This document shows, piece after piece, positions 25,200 to 34,023 of a stretch of DNA of 64,000 nucleotides. The notes below the pieces were generated by a model. The model worked only from the letters and a program-made list of their open reading frames with translations, was not told where the DNA came from and did no database searches. Position 1 is the stretch's first letter. The number at the start of each line of letters is the position of its first letter. Made by a program: the position numbers and the translations under genes. Origin of the DNA: CAYYFX01 sp964571855 (lineage in GTDB: Bacteria > ARS69); NCBI GenBank assembly GCA_964571855.1, contig CAZNDO010000002.1, forward strand, positions 434,001 through 498,000, read 5' to 3'.

Positions 25200-28100
25200 G
25201 TGGCGGACGCGAAGAAGCTCCTCGGCGCACTGACCGATCCCAAGAAGCTGTTCCGGCTCGTCCGGAGCCCGCGCGCAATCGTGGGCATGCTGGGCCTCAC
25301 GTTCGCGTTCACCGTGTTCCGCTGGGGCGCGCGCGTGATCAAGAACGGCGGCACCCGGCTGTGGATCGCCATCGGCATCGTGGTCATCGCCATCGTCATC
25401 ATCGTCATCTCGAAGATGCGCGAGAAGAAGAAGGCCAAGCAGGTGGAGGACTCCCTCCTGCTCGAGGCCGACAGCATGGTGATGACGTCGTCCGGCGCGC
25501 AGCGCGCGGCGAACGAGCGCGCCCGCGAGGAGCTGGTCACCGCCATCGACGCGCTGAAGCGATCCCCCGCGCGCGGCGGCACCAACGCGCTCTCCACCCT
25601 GCCGTGGTTCCTGGTGCTGGGCAAGGCGAACAGCGGGAAGAGCAAGCTCATCCGGAACTCGGGCCTCACGTTCCCCGGCTCGGGCGTGAAGGACAAGCAC
25701 AGCCGCGGCGTGGGCCCCGGCAAGAGCATGTCCTGGTGGTTCACGAACCAGGCCATCGTGCTGGAGGCGAACGGCCGCTTCGCGGACCGCGAGGACGACT
25801 CGGAGGCGCGGCACGACTGGGCCGGGATCCTGGAGGTCGTCCGCAAGGCGCGCGGCGAGGTCCCCATCCAGGGCATCGTGGTCACGGTGTCCGCGGAGGA
25901 CCTGATCCGGCTGGACACGGCCCGGCTGGAGGAGCAGGCGCGCGTGCTGCGCCAGCGCCTGGACGCCACGTTCAGCGGGCTCAAGGCGTTCACGCCGGTG
26001 CACCTGGCCGTCACGAAGGTGGACCTCATCCACGGCTTCGAGGAGTTCTTCGCGGACCTCGCGGGCAACGCGCGCGACCAGGCGCTGGGCGCCACGCTGG
26101 ACCCGGAGCAGGCGGAGGAGGATCCCGTGCGCGCGTTCACGCGCGAGTACGAGACCCTGTACCGGTCCCTGTGCGACCGCCGGCTCAACCGCCTCGCGTC
26201 GGAGGACCGCGCCGAGCGCCGCGGCCGGATCTACCTGTTCCCGCTGGAGTTCGTGTCGCTGCGCCGCAAGCTGCGGGACTTCGTGAAGACGCTGTTCGAG
26301 CCGAACCCCTACGGGGAGCGACCCGTCTTCCGCGGGTTCTACTTCGCCTCCGGCAGCCTCGAGGGACAGCCGGTCGAGATGGTGCTGAACGAGGTGAGCC
26401 GCGTCATCGGCCTGCCCCCGGACCTGGACTCCGCCTCCGACGTCACGCGCGTGATCGACATGCTGCCGGATCCGGAGCCGAGCCGCTCCTCCGCGGCCGC
26501 CGCGCGGGCGGACGAGCCCCGCTTCGTCCGGGAACTGTTCACGCGCATCCTCCCCACCAGCGCCGCCCTCGCGCGCCCCACGGAGGAGGCCACCCGCCGC
26601 CGGCGCCTCCGGGTGGTCGGGCTGCTCGGCGGGGGCATCGCCGTCACCGCCATCCTGGCGTCGCTGTTCATCGTCTCGTTCGCAAGGAACCGCGCGCTCG
26701 TCTCGAGCACGCTCGGGCTTGCGAACGAGGCCGCGCTCATCCCCGGCAACGCCGCGAACGCCGGCGAGGTGGAGAACCGCCTGCGCCTGCTGGAGCCCCT
26801 GCGCGACCAGCTGGACAAGCTGGACCGCTACGACCGGAGCACGCCGTTCACGCTGGGCTTCGGCATGTACCGCGGCAAGGCCCCGAACGCGCGCGCGCGC
26901 GCCGTGTACATGGACCGTCTGGCCGAGGTGTTCCTGGGGCCGAGCCGCCGGTCGCTGGAGAACGCGCTCTTCACGAGCTATCCCGCGTCCCCCGCCGAGG
27001 GACAGCAGTTCCTGGACCGGTACCGCGCCTACCTCATGCTCATGGAGCCGGCGCGCGCGGACACGGCGTTCCTCGCGAAGCAGCTCGTGGACCTGTGGTC
27101 CTCCCCCGCCGCGGGCTCGGGCGGCACCGAGGGGCTGCGGGACTCCATCCGCCGCCACGTCGCGTACGCGTGGAGGCACCCGGAGGACGTGGCCTACCAG
27201 AGCGCGGACCTGTCGCCGCGGAACCCGGCGCTCGTGGACCGCGCCGGCGTCTACATCCGCGAGTTCTGGCGGCCGGAGAACTTCTACCTGGCCATGCTGG
27301 AGCAGGTGAACACGGCGGTCCCGTCCTTCTCCGTGGCCTCCATCCCCGGCGGCACGGGCCTCCTGACCACGGACGCGGAGGCGGTGGCCCTGAACCCGGA
27401 CGCCGCGTTCGTGCCCGGCGCGTTCACCGCGCAGGGGTGGCGCGACGAGGTCGCCCGGCGGATCGAGGAGAGCCAGTCCCAGCTCGCGCAGGACTGGATC
27501 CTCAAGGACGCGTTCCAGGGCCAGCCTCTGGACATGCGGGACTGGCTCCTCGCCACCTACCGCGCGGACTACGTCCGGCACTGGGCGCAGTTCCTCGCGG
27601 CGGTGGATGTGGTGAGCGTGCAGGGCTCCGCGCCCGGCGCCGCGAAGCTGCGCGACCTGGCCCAGCCCGGCTCACCGCTCGTCCGCCTGCTGGAGGCCGC
27701 CGCCGCGAACCTGCGCTTCCGCGGCGACGCCGCGGGCGGCGACAGCGCCGCCGCGCGCATGGCCACGATCGAGGACGACTTCGCCGTGCTGCACGCCCTC
27801 TTCTCCGTGCGCGGCGAGGGTGCGGAGGCGCGCCGCCCCGTGGACGAGTACCTGCGCACGCTAGGCGGCGTGATGGAGGCGCTTCGCCAGCTCGCGGAGA
27901 GCGGCGACCCCGGCCTCACCGCCACGCAGTACGCGAAGCAGATGCTCTCCGACATCGTGCCGCCGGAGGCGGCCATTCCGGCTTCCTTGCGCTTCGTGGA
28001 CCGGTTCTGCGCCGACATCCTCACGGGCAGCGAGATGTGCACCGGCGCCATGCGCACGATCCTGCGCCGGCCCGCCGAGGGCGGCTGGGGCGCGGTGATG

Positions 28101-28859
28101 CGCGAGTCGCAGCTGTACCTGGACGCCGCGTGGGGCACGTCCGTGTGGGATCCGTTCCGCACGCTCACCGGGAAGTACCCCTTCCTCGAGAGCGGGCCCG
28201 ACGCGCCCATGGAGGAGTTCAACCGTTTCTTCGCGCCCGGCGGCGTGTTCTGGACGTTCCACGACGGGGAGCTGGCGCCCTTCCTCGACCGCGAGGGCAA
28301 CGCGAAGGTCGTCTGGCGGCACGGGCTGTTGCTCGGACCGGAGGCGCAGAACGCGCTCCGGAAGGCGCACCAGTTCCGCGACGCGCTGTTCCGCGAGGTT
28401 CCCGGCACGATGTCGTTCTCGTTCCGGGTGAAGCCGGAGCAGACCACGAAGGTCTCCGGCGACCCGCCGTACGCCCGCACCACCATCCTGACGGTGGGCG
28501 GCACGCGGCTGGTGTACGACATGGGATTCGCGAAGGAGGCCCGGCTTGCCTGGCCCGGCGAGTCCCAGGAGACCGGCGCCCGCGTATCCGCCACGATGGA
28601 CGGGCCGGAGCCGGAGTCCATCTCCTTCGAGGGTCCGTGGGCGTTCTTCCGCCTGCTGGACCGCGCCCAGGTCACGCCGCGGACGGAGAGCGAGTACCGC
28701 ATGGTCTGGACGCTGGAGCGCAAGGGCTCGTACGCCATCGCCGCGCCCTACGAGTTCCGCGCCGCCGCCGCCACGAACCCGTTCGCGCCGGACTTCTTCC
28801 TCTTCGACTGCCCGAGACAGCTCGGACCGGCGCCCGGCGCCGTCGCCAACATCCCGTAG
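25200..28859 (+). CDS. tssM: T6SS inner-membrane protein TssM (IcmF/VasK)
   Basis: The 1219-residue protein has two N-terminal transmembrane helices (about 27-45 and 54-72) and a cytoplasmic GTPase-like domain with an intact Walker A, GKANSGKS (141-148). A third helix (about 467-490) leads into a large periplasmic IcmF region ending in the DUF1215-like beta domain, which binds TssJ. Length agrees with the family (1100-1300). Start GTG 25200 follows the TssL stop by three bases. It forms the trans-envelope channel with TssJ and TssL. Confidence 0.95.
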   Translation: MADAKKLLGALTDPKKLFRLVRSPRAIVGMLGLTFAFTVFRWGARVIKNGGTRLWIAIGIVVIAIVIIVISKMREKKKAKQVEDSLLLEADSMVMTSSGAQRAANERAREELVTAIDALKRSPARGGTNALSTLPWFLVLGKANSGKSKLIRNSGLTFPGSGVKDKHSRGVGPGKSMSWWFTNQAIVLEANGRFADREDDSEARHDWAGILEVVRKARGEVPIQGIVVTVSAEDLIRLDTARLEEQARVLRQRLDATFSGLKAFTPVHLAVTKVDLIHGFEEFFADLAGNARDQALGATLDPEQAEEDPVRAFTREYETLYRSLCDRRLNRLASEDRAERRGRIYLFPLEFVSLRRKLRDFVKTLFEPNPYGERPVFRGFYFASGSLEGQPVEMVLNEVSRVIGLPPDLDSASDVTRVIDMLPDPEPSRSSAAAARADEPRFVRELFTRILPTSAALARPTEEATRRRRLRVVGLLGGGIAVTAILASLFIVSFARNRALVSSTLGLANEAALIPGNAANAGEVENRLRLLEPLRDQLDKLDRYDRSTPFTLGFGMYRGKAPNARARAVYMDRLAEVFLGPSRRSLENALFTSYPASPAEGQQFLDRYRAYLMLMEPARADTAFLAKQLVDLWSSPAAGSGGTEGLRDSIRRHVAYAWRHPEDVAYQSADLSPRNPALVDRAGVYIREFWRPENFYLAMLEQVNTAVPSFSVASIPGGTGLLTTDAEAVALNPDAAFVPGAFTAQGWRDEVARRIEESQSQLAQDWILKDAFQGQPLDMRDWLLATYRADYVRHWAQFLAAVDVVSVQGSAPGAAKLRDLAQPGSPLVRLLEAAAANLRFRGDAAGGDSAAARMATIEDDFAVLHALFSVRGEGAEARRPVDEYLRTLGGVMEALRQLAESGDPGLTATQYAKQMLSDIVPPEAAIPASLRFVDRFCADILTGSEMCTGAMRTILRRPAEGGWGAVMRESQLYLDAAWGTSVWDPFRTLTGKYPFLESGPDAPMEEFNRFFAPGGVFWTFHDGELAPFLDREGNAKVVWRHGLLLGPEAQNALRKAHQFRDALFREVPGTMSFSFRVKPEQTTKVSGDPPYARTTILTVGGTRLVYDMGFAKEARLAWPGESQETGARVSATMDGPEPESISFEGPWAFFRLLDRAQVTPRTESEYRMVWTLERKGSYAIAAPYEFRAAAATNPFAPDFFLFDCPRQLGPAPGAVANIP

Positions 28860-28868
28860 GAGGCAGCC

Positions 28869-29357
28869 ATGGCCGCGAAGGGCACGAGGACCGCCACCCC
28901 GCTCGAGATCCTGGCCGCCGCGGGCGCGGCCGTGCGCACGGGACACCTGGACGGGCTCGACGCCGAGGGCCGGGTGCTCTTCCGCGGCGAGAACGGGACC
29001 GCCTCCGTCCCCGTCACGATCGGCGTGGAGCTCTCCGACGGCGCGCTCGTCAAGGCCGCGCGCACCGGACGCCGCGCGTTCGTCCTGGATCCCGCCGGCG
29101 GCGGCGCCCCCATCCTCGCCGGTCTGTTGCGCGAGCGCGTGGCGGCGCGCAGCCGCGATGCGCTGCCCGGCGACCTCGAGGTGCACGTGGACGGAGAGAC
29201 GCTGAGGCTCAGCGCCGAGCACTCGCTGGAGCTTCGCTGCGGGCGCGCGCGCCTCGTGCTGCGCCGCGACGGGCGGGTCACGCTCGAGGGCGCGCACATC
29301 GTGTCCAGCTCCACGGGTCCCCACCGGATCAAGGGCGCCACCATCGCGCTCAACTGA
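28869..29357 (+). CDS. DUF6484-type T6SS accessory protein
   Basis: The 162-residue protein shows the pattern of DUF6484 proteins: an N-terminal GHLDGLDAEGRVLFRGENG, a middle SVPVTIGVELSD segment, and a C-terminal beta-rich LELRCGRARLVLRRDGRV ending HRIKGATIALN, similar to the end of VgrG/PAAR spike repeats. Such proteins occur in T6SS loci beside DUF2169 and PAAR-like genes. The role may be in spike or effector assembly; that is inferred. ATG 28869 has AGGAGG six bases upstream. Confidence 0.65.
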   Translation: MAAKGTRTATPLEILAAAGAAVRTGHLDGLDAEGRVLFRGENGTASVPVTIGVELSDGALVKAARTGRRAFVLDPAGGGAPILAGLLRERVAARSRDALPGDLEVHVDGETLRLSAEHSLELRCGRARLVLRRDGRVTLEGAHIVSSSTGPHRIKGATIALN

Positions 29358-29364
29358 GGGAGCC

Positions 29365-30537
29365 GTGTCGCGAGGATCCGCCGTCGCCCCGATCCTCCCT
29401 GACGTGGTGGAGGAGCACCTCGAGGAGCTGGGCTTCCTCGCCATCCAGCGCCGCAAGCTGATCGTGTCGCCCGACACGAGCTGCCGGCGGCTGCGCGAGC
29501 ACGACGACCGCATCGCCGCGCACCGGGACGGCCTGACGATCGCCGGCGCCCCGGGCGCGCGGATCGTGAAGCGCGCGCTGGACGAGGCGGCGATCGACTG
29601 GCACGTGGCCGCCGCGGGACGCGTGTGGCTGGAGGAGGCGTCGCCGCCGCCCGAGGAGGTGCACGCGCGCATCGCGGCCGGGGGCGCCGCGCTGGCGGCC
29701 GGGTGGCGCGAGGCGTTCCGGCGCACGACCCCCGCGCGCGTGGACCGGGTCTTCCCGCGCGCCGCGCCAGAGCCGGAGGATCCCGCCGTACGGCTCGTTC
29801 GCGCGGACGCCCGCATCTGGCACGGGCGCGTGTCGGAGGGCGACGTGACGCGTCTCGCCGCCGATCCGGATCCGGCGCTGCGGCGCACCGTCGCGCGCGC
29901 CGCCGCCCGCATGGCGGCCAGCGGCTCGGCGGCGCTGCGCTCGGCGCTGGAGCGGCTGCTGCGGGACGACGCGCTCGACATCCGCGCTGCCGCCCTGTGG
30001 TCGCTCGCGCTGCTGGACGCCGCGGCCGGGGTGGCCGCGGCGCGGCGCCTCGCGGCCGGCGGCGACGCCTTCGCGCTGCGCGTGCTCGGCCTCCTCGGCG
30101 AGCCCGGCGACGCGGCGCGCTTGCATGCCCGCGCGAAGGATCCCGCCGCGCTGCGCGCGCTGGGGGATCTGGGGCAGGCGTCCGAACTCGAGTTCCTTCG
30201 GGAGCAGCTGGACGACGCCGACGCCGAGCGCGCGACCGCCGCCGCGGACGCGGTGCTCACGCTGTGCGGGTTCCCGCGGGGCATGGCGGCGGAATCGCCC
30301 GCGGACCCCGAGGTCGCGCGCGCCCGCGCCGAGGAGTGCCGCGGCGCGTTCGGGGCGCGCACGGCGTGGCTCCGCGGGCTGCCCTTCCCGTACGAGGGTC
30401 CCGCGGACGAGCAGACCACGGAGTCCCGCTGGCGGATGCTCGTGCGCGGCGCGCCCTCCGCGGACGCGTGGCGCGCCGAGATCCCGGACGGCTTCTTCTC
30501 GGGGGCTCCCGAGGAGGAAGCGCTGTGCGGGGAGTGA
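29365..30537 (+). CDS. HEAT-repeat T6SS accessory protein (TIGR02270-like)
   Basis: The 390-residue protein contains helical repeats rich in Ala, Arg and Leu, about 25-35 residues each and resembling HEAT repeats (about 130-310, e.g. DPALRRTVARAAARMAASG). A C-terminal segment with W, R and acidic residues (SRWRMLVRGAPSADAWRAEI) matches the TIGR02270 group found in T6SS loci with DUF2169 and PAAR proteins. It probably acts as a protein-interaction scaffold. GTG start at 29365 sits eight bases after the previous stop. Confidence 0.65.
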   Translation: MSRGSAVAPILPDVVEEHLEELGFLAIQRRKLIVSPDTSCRRLREHDDRIAAHRDGLTIAGAPGARIVKRALDEAAIDWHVAAAGRVWLEEASPPPEEVHARIAAGGAALAAGWREAFRRTTPARVDRVFPRAAPEPEDPAVRLVRADARIWHGRVSEGDVTRLAADPDPALRRTVARAAARMAASGSAALRSALERLLRDDALDIRAAALWSLALLDAAAGVAAARRLAAGGDAFALRVLGLLGEPGDAARLHARAKDPAALRALGDLGQASELEFLREQLDDADAERATAAADAVLTLCGFPRGMAAESPADPEVARARAEECRGAFGARTAWLRGLPFPYEGPADEQTTESRWRMLVRGAPSADAWRAEIPDGFFSGAPEEEALCGE

Positions 30538-30541
30538 CGCC

Positions 30542-31564
30542 GTGCTGCTGAAGAACGGCACTCCGCACGCGCTCGCGCAGCTCATCACGCTGGAGCGGGA
30601 CGGCGCGGAGCACCTCGTGGTCGTGCTGAAGGCGGAGTACGCCATCGGCAAGGGCGGCGCGCTGGAGGTGGCCGCGCCGCTCGAGCCGCCGCGCCCCGCG
30701 GACGTGTTCCGCGGCGACCCGGCCGCCTCCTCCATCCTCGGCGAGGCGGAGCTCGGCCCGGTGAAGCCCGGCACGGACGTGCTGCTGCGCGGCTCGGCCG
30801 TGGCCCGGCGCAAGGACACCACGGTGATGGACGTGATGCTGCGCGTGGGCCCCGTGCGCAAGGTGGTGCGCGTGTTCGGCGAGCGCCGCTGGAAGCGGTC
30901 GCTGCTGCGCAAGGCGATGACGGACCCCCTCCCCTTCGAGCGCGTCCCGCTCGTGTGGGAGCACGCCTGGGGCGGCACGGACACGACCCCGGAGGACCCG
31001 AAGCACCACGGCGCGGAGCCGCGCAACCCCGTGGGTCGCGGGTACCGGGCGAAGGGATCGCGGTTGCCGTGGGAGGACGAGCCGTGCCCGCAGCTGGAGG
31101 ACCCGCGCAACCCCACCGGCGGCCCGGGAAGGGACGGCGTTCCCGCGGGCTTCGGCCCGATCGGGCGCGGCTGGGCGCCCCGGCGGGAGTACGCGGGAAC
31201 CTACGACGAGAAGTGGGTCGCGGAGCGGCTGCCGCTCCTGCCCGACGACTTCGACGCGCGGTTCCATCACGCCGCCCCGCCCGACCAGGTGACGCGGCGC
31301 CATCTGCGCGGGGGCGAGCCGGTGGAGCTCATCGGCTGCATCCCGGAGGGGAAGCTGGCGTTCGCGCTGCCGGCGCTCGCCCCCGTCTTCGAGACCCGGC
31401 TGCGCACCCGCACGGAGGGCGCCCCCATGGTGCTGGACACGGTGAGCCTGGACACGGACGCGCGCCGGCTCTCCCTGATCTTCAAGGGCGCGCTGCGCGT
31501 CCACGGCGAGGTGCCGGAGATCCGCTGGACCGAGTGCCGCCTGGCGGAGGCCGCGCATGGCTGA
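30542..31564 (+). CDS. DUF2169 T6SS effector-adaptor protein
   Basis: The 340-residue protein matches DUF2169 proteins: an N-terminal beta-rich VVVLKAEYAIGKGG, the central FERVPLVWEHAWGGTD, NPVGRGY and LPWEDEPCPQLEDP motifs, FGPIGRGWAPRREYAGTYDEKWVAERLPLLPDDFD, and a C-terminal LVELIGC-like strand. DUF2169 proteins are accessory factors that load PAAR-linked effectors. Start GTG 30542 has GGGGAG seven bases upstream. It overlaps the next gene by eight bases. Confidence 0.85.
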   Translation: MLLKNGTPHALAQLITLERDGAEHLVVVLKAEYAIGKGGALEVAAPLEPPRPADVFRGDPAASSILGEAELGPVKPGTDVLLRGSAVARRKDTTVMDVMLRVGPVRKVVRVFGERRWKRSLLRKAMTDPLPFERVPLVWEHAWGGTDTTPEDPKHHGAEPRNPVGRGYRAKGSRLPWEDEPCPQLEDPRNPTGGPGRDGVPAGFGPIGRGWAPRREYAGTYDEKWVAERLPLLPDDFDARFHHAAPPDQVTRRHLRGGEPVELIGCIPEGKLAFALPALAPVFETRLRTRTEGAPMVLDTVSLDTDARRLSLIFKGALRVHGEVPEIRWTECRLAEAAHG

Positions 31565-32663
31565 GATCCTGGACCTGCCGATCACGGGCACCGGCGCGGT
31601 GTCGCCGGTGGGGCTCGGCGCTCCGGCCACGTGCGCCGCGCTGCGCGCCGGCGTGGCGCGGCTGGGTCCCGTGTTCACGCTGCTGGTGGACGGCGAGCTG
31701 ATCGCGGGCGAACCGGCGGTGGGCGGGCGCGTGCCGCTGGAGTGGTTCGGCGACGGCCCGGTGGACTGGGACTGGGCAGGACACCGGCGCTTCGCCGTGA
31801 CGGAGCCGCCGCCGCCGGAATCCTGGATCGAGGGCGGGCCGGGGCGCCTCGCCGATCTCGCGCGGCCCGCCGCGCGCGAGGCCTGGACCGCGGCCGGACT
31901 GGGCGACCGCGAGGCCGCGTGGGGCCTGTACCTCGGGCTCGACGGCGCGGACTCGCCGGATCCCCTCGCCCGGGCGATCGCCGACGCGGTGGGATCGCGG
32001 CCCGCCGCGGTGCACGGCGCGCGCTCCGGCCGGGCCGCCGCGCTCCTCGCGTTGCGCCAGGCGGCGAAGGACCTGCTGGCGGGCACGGTGGAGGTCGCGC
32101 TCGTGGGCGGCGTGGACTCCCGGCTGCGCCCGGAAGCGATGGCCGCGCAGCGCGACGCCGGGACCCTCCGCTCCGCCAGCCGGCCGCAGGGCGTCCTCCC
32201 CGGCGAGGCGGCGGGGTTCCTCGTGCTGGAGCGCACCGTCCCCTCCGGGCGCGCCGCCGCGGCCCGGCTCCGCGCCGTCGTGTCCGACGACGAGCCGACG
32301 GCGGGCACGAAGGAGCCCAACGTGGCGCGCGGGCTGACCCGCACGCTGCGCAAGGCCCGCCTCGGCGCGCCCCCCTTCGCGGCCCGCCCGCTCGCCGTGT
32401 GCGACCTGAACGGCGACCGGTACCGCGCCATGGAGTGGGGCATGGCCTCCATGCGCGCCTTCGCCGACCTGCCCGGCGCGGTCCACCTGTGGCATCCTGC
32501 CGACTGCATCGGCGACGCGGGCGCCGGGCTCGGCGGGTTGAACCTCGTCTGGGCCGCCGTCGCCCTGGCGAAGGGCTACTCGCCCACCGATCCGGTGCTG
32601 GTATGGGGCGCCTCGGACGGCCCGGAGCGGGCCGCCGCGGTGCTCTCGCCGGCCGGAAGCTGA
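31557..32663 (+). CDS. beta-ketoacyl-synthase-like T6SS protein, catalytically degenerate
   Basis: The 368-residue protein has a thiolase/ketosynthase fold pattern (ITGTGAVSPVGLG at the start, VALVGGVDSRL in the middle, GDAGAGLGGLN near the end). The active-site Cys position (normally ACSSS) reads ARSG with Arg156, and neither catalytic His (EPNGTGT and GHxxGAAG positions) is kept. It should not catalyse acyl condensation. It sits between DUF2169 and the PAAR-like effector, as related proteins do in other T6SS loci, so a structural or chaperone role in effector handling is likely. ATG 31557 overlaps the DUF2169 gene. Confidence 0.7.
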   Translation: MAEILDLPITGTGAVSPVGLGAPATCAALRAGVARLGPVFTLLVDGELIAGEPAVGGRVPLEWFGDGPVDWDWAGHRRFAVTEPPPPESWIEGGPGRLADLARPAAREAWTAAGLGDREAAWGLYLGLDGADSPDPLARAIADAVGSRPAAVHGARSGRAAALLALRQAAKDLLAGTVEVALVGGVDSRLRPEAMAAQRDAGTLRSASRPQGVLPGEAAGFLVLERTVPSGRAAAARLRAVVSDDEPTAGTKEPNVARGLTRTLRKARLGAPPFAARPLAVCDLNGDRYRAMEWGMASMRAFADLPGAVHLWHPADCIGDAGAGLGGLNLVWAAVALAKGYSPTDPVLVWGASDGPERAAAVLSPAGS

Positions 32664-32672
32664 GGAGACGGC

Positions 32673-34022
32673 ATGCCGCCCACCGTGAACGTGAACTTCA
32701 TGACCGCGGTGCACTCCGGGTCCACCGGCATGACCATCGCGTTCCCGGACGTGTGCAAGACGCCGGCCCCGCCCGCCCCGCCGATCCCCATCCCCTACCC
32801 GAACATCGCGCAGTCCTCGGACGCGGCCGACGAGGCCAGCAACGTGAAGTTCGACGGCTCGAAGCTCATGGTGAAGGGCTCGAACTTCCGGATGTCCACC
32901 GGGGACGAGGCCGGGTCGCTGCAGGGCCTGGTGTCGAACAAGATCAAGGGCAAGGCCGAGTTCGTGAACTACTCCTTCGACGTGAAGGCCGACGGCAAGA
33001 ACGTCTGCCGGCTGGCGGACCCGATGACGCAGAACATGGGGTCGCCCGCGAACGCGTTCGGCCCCGCGGAACTGCAGGCACCCACCGTCGTGGTGGGCCC
33101 GCAGAAGGAGGCCTGCGACAAGGTCAACGAGAAGAAGGAGCAGCAGGGCGACGATCCCGCCACGAACTGGGCGGAGTCCGGCGTGATCTCCCGGGACCAG
33201 AAGGCGTTCAAGAACGTCTCGAAGGAGTTCGGCGTGGTGATCTACATCCGCGCCACGAACAAGAAGTGCAAGACCTGGATCGAGCGCAAGCACCGTCCGA
33301 AGCCGCACGAGGTGATCGACGGGAAGACCGTGAACGGCGACAACGAGATCCTCGTGGCGAAGTGGCACGCGCAGGCCCGCATCCGGTTGCTGGAGCGGCG
33401 CATGGTCTCGGACGAGGCCAAGGACGTGATGAAGCGGTGCACGAAGAACCGCAAGCGCACGGGACCCGGCAACTGGGACTACTCCTTCTTCCACGGCATC
33501 GTGATGTGGTTCAAGGAAGGGGACTCGGACCACGGCATGCCGCTGCGCGCGAAGAAGGACAAGTACGGCGGGCTGAAGTCCCAGGTGGGCTGCGACTACC
33601 GGGACAAGTGGATCACCGGCGACTACGACCTCATGGACATCATGTACCGGGAGAACGGGTGCAAGCGCCCGGACCAGAACGCCGCGTCCTTCGCCCAGAT
33701 CAAGAAGGCGCTGAACTCCGGCATGGGCTGGGACGGCATCCAGCACGGGCCGCAGGCGCAGTGGGTGGCGAAGAAGAGCCACGGCGATTTCTCGGACTTC
33801 TCCGTGGAGGAGAAGCTCACCGAGTGGGTCAACAGCGCGGAGAAGGACCCGCCGAAGCTGCAGATCGCCGCGTCCCGGCAGATGCCCGCGTGCGACAAGA
33901 ACCTCACCGTGGTCTATCCCGGCGGCACCGTGCACCTGGCCGAGAACGAGGACGTGAAGGACGCGCTGATCTGCATGGGCTGCAACAAGCCGAAACCCAA
34001 GAAGAAGTCGAGGAAGCGCTGA
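32673..34022 (+). CDS. PAAR-like (DUF4150) T6SS effector with possible nucleotidyl-cyclase-like C-terminus
   Basis: The 449-residue protein has an N-terminal DUF4150 PAAR-like domain (about 5-140) with a proline-rich loop (KTPAPPAPPIPIPYPN), FPDVCKT and VCRLADPMTQN. Such domains sharpen the VgrG tip and carry effectors. The C-terminal region (about 165-390) resembles EF/CyaA/ExoY-type cyclase toxins: a KAFKNVSKEFGVVIYIR helix-strand start, ITGDYDLMDIM (D317 and D319 in the place of the metal aspartates) and IQHGP (356-360). The basic substrate loop is weaker (PKPHEVIDGKT). Toxicity is inferred. The next gene could supply immunity. ATG 32673; cysteines cluster at the C-terminus. Confidence 0.65.
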   Translation: MPPTVNVNFMTAVHSGSTGMTIAFPDVCKTPAPPAPPIPIPYPNIAQSSDAADEASNVKFDGSKLMVKGSNFRMSTGDEAGSLQGLVSNKIKGKAEFVNYSFDVKADGKNVCRLADPMTQNMGSPANAFGPAELQAPTVVVGPQKEACDKVNEKKEQQGDDPATNWAESGVISRDQKAFKNVSKEFGVVIYIRATNKKCKTWIERKHRPKPHEVIDGKTVNGDNEILVAKWHAQARIRLLERRMVSDEAKDVMKRCTKNRKRTGPGNWDYSFFHGIVMWFKEGDSDHGMPLRAKKDKYGGLKSQVGCDYRDKWITGDYDLMDIMYRENGCKRPDQNAASFAQIKKALNSGMGWDGIQHGPQAQWVAKKSHGDFSDFSVEEKLTEWVNSAEKDPPKLQIAASRQMPACDKNLTVVYPGGTVHLAENEDVKDALICMGCNKPKPKKKSRKR

Positions 34023-34023
34023 C

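Noticed and set aside
31557..32663. Fatty-acid or polyketide biosynthesis gene
   Set aside because: The ketosynthase-like product lacks the Cys-His-His triad, has no acyl carrier protein or partner enzyme nearby, and sits inside the T6SS operon.
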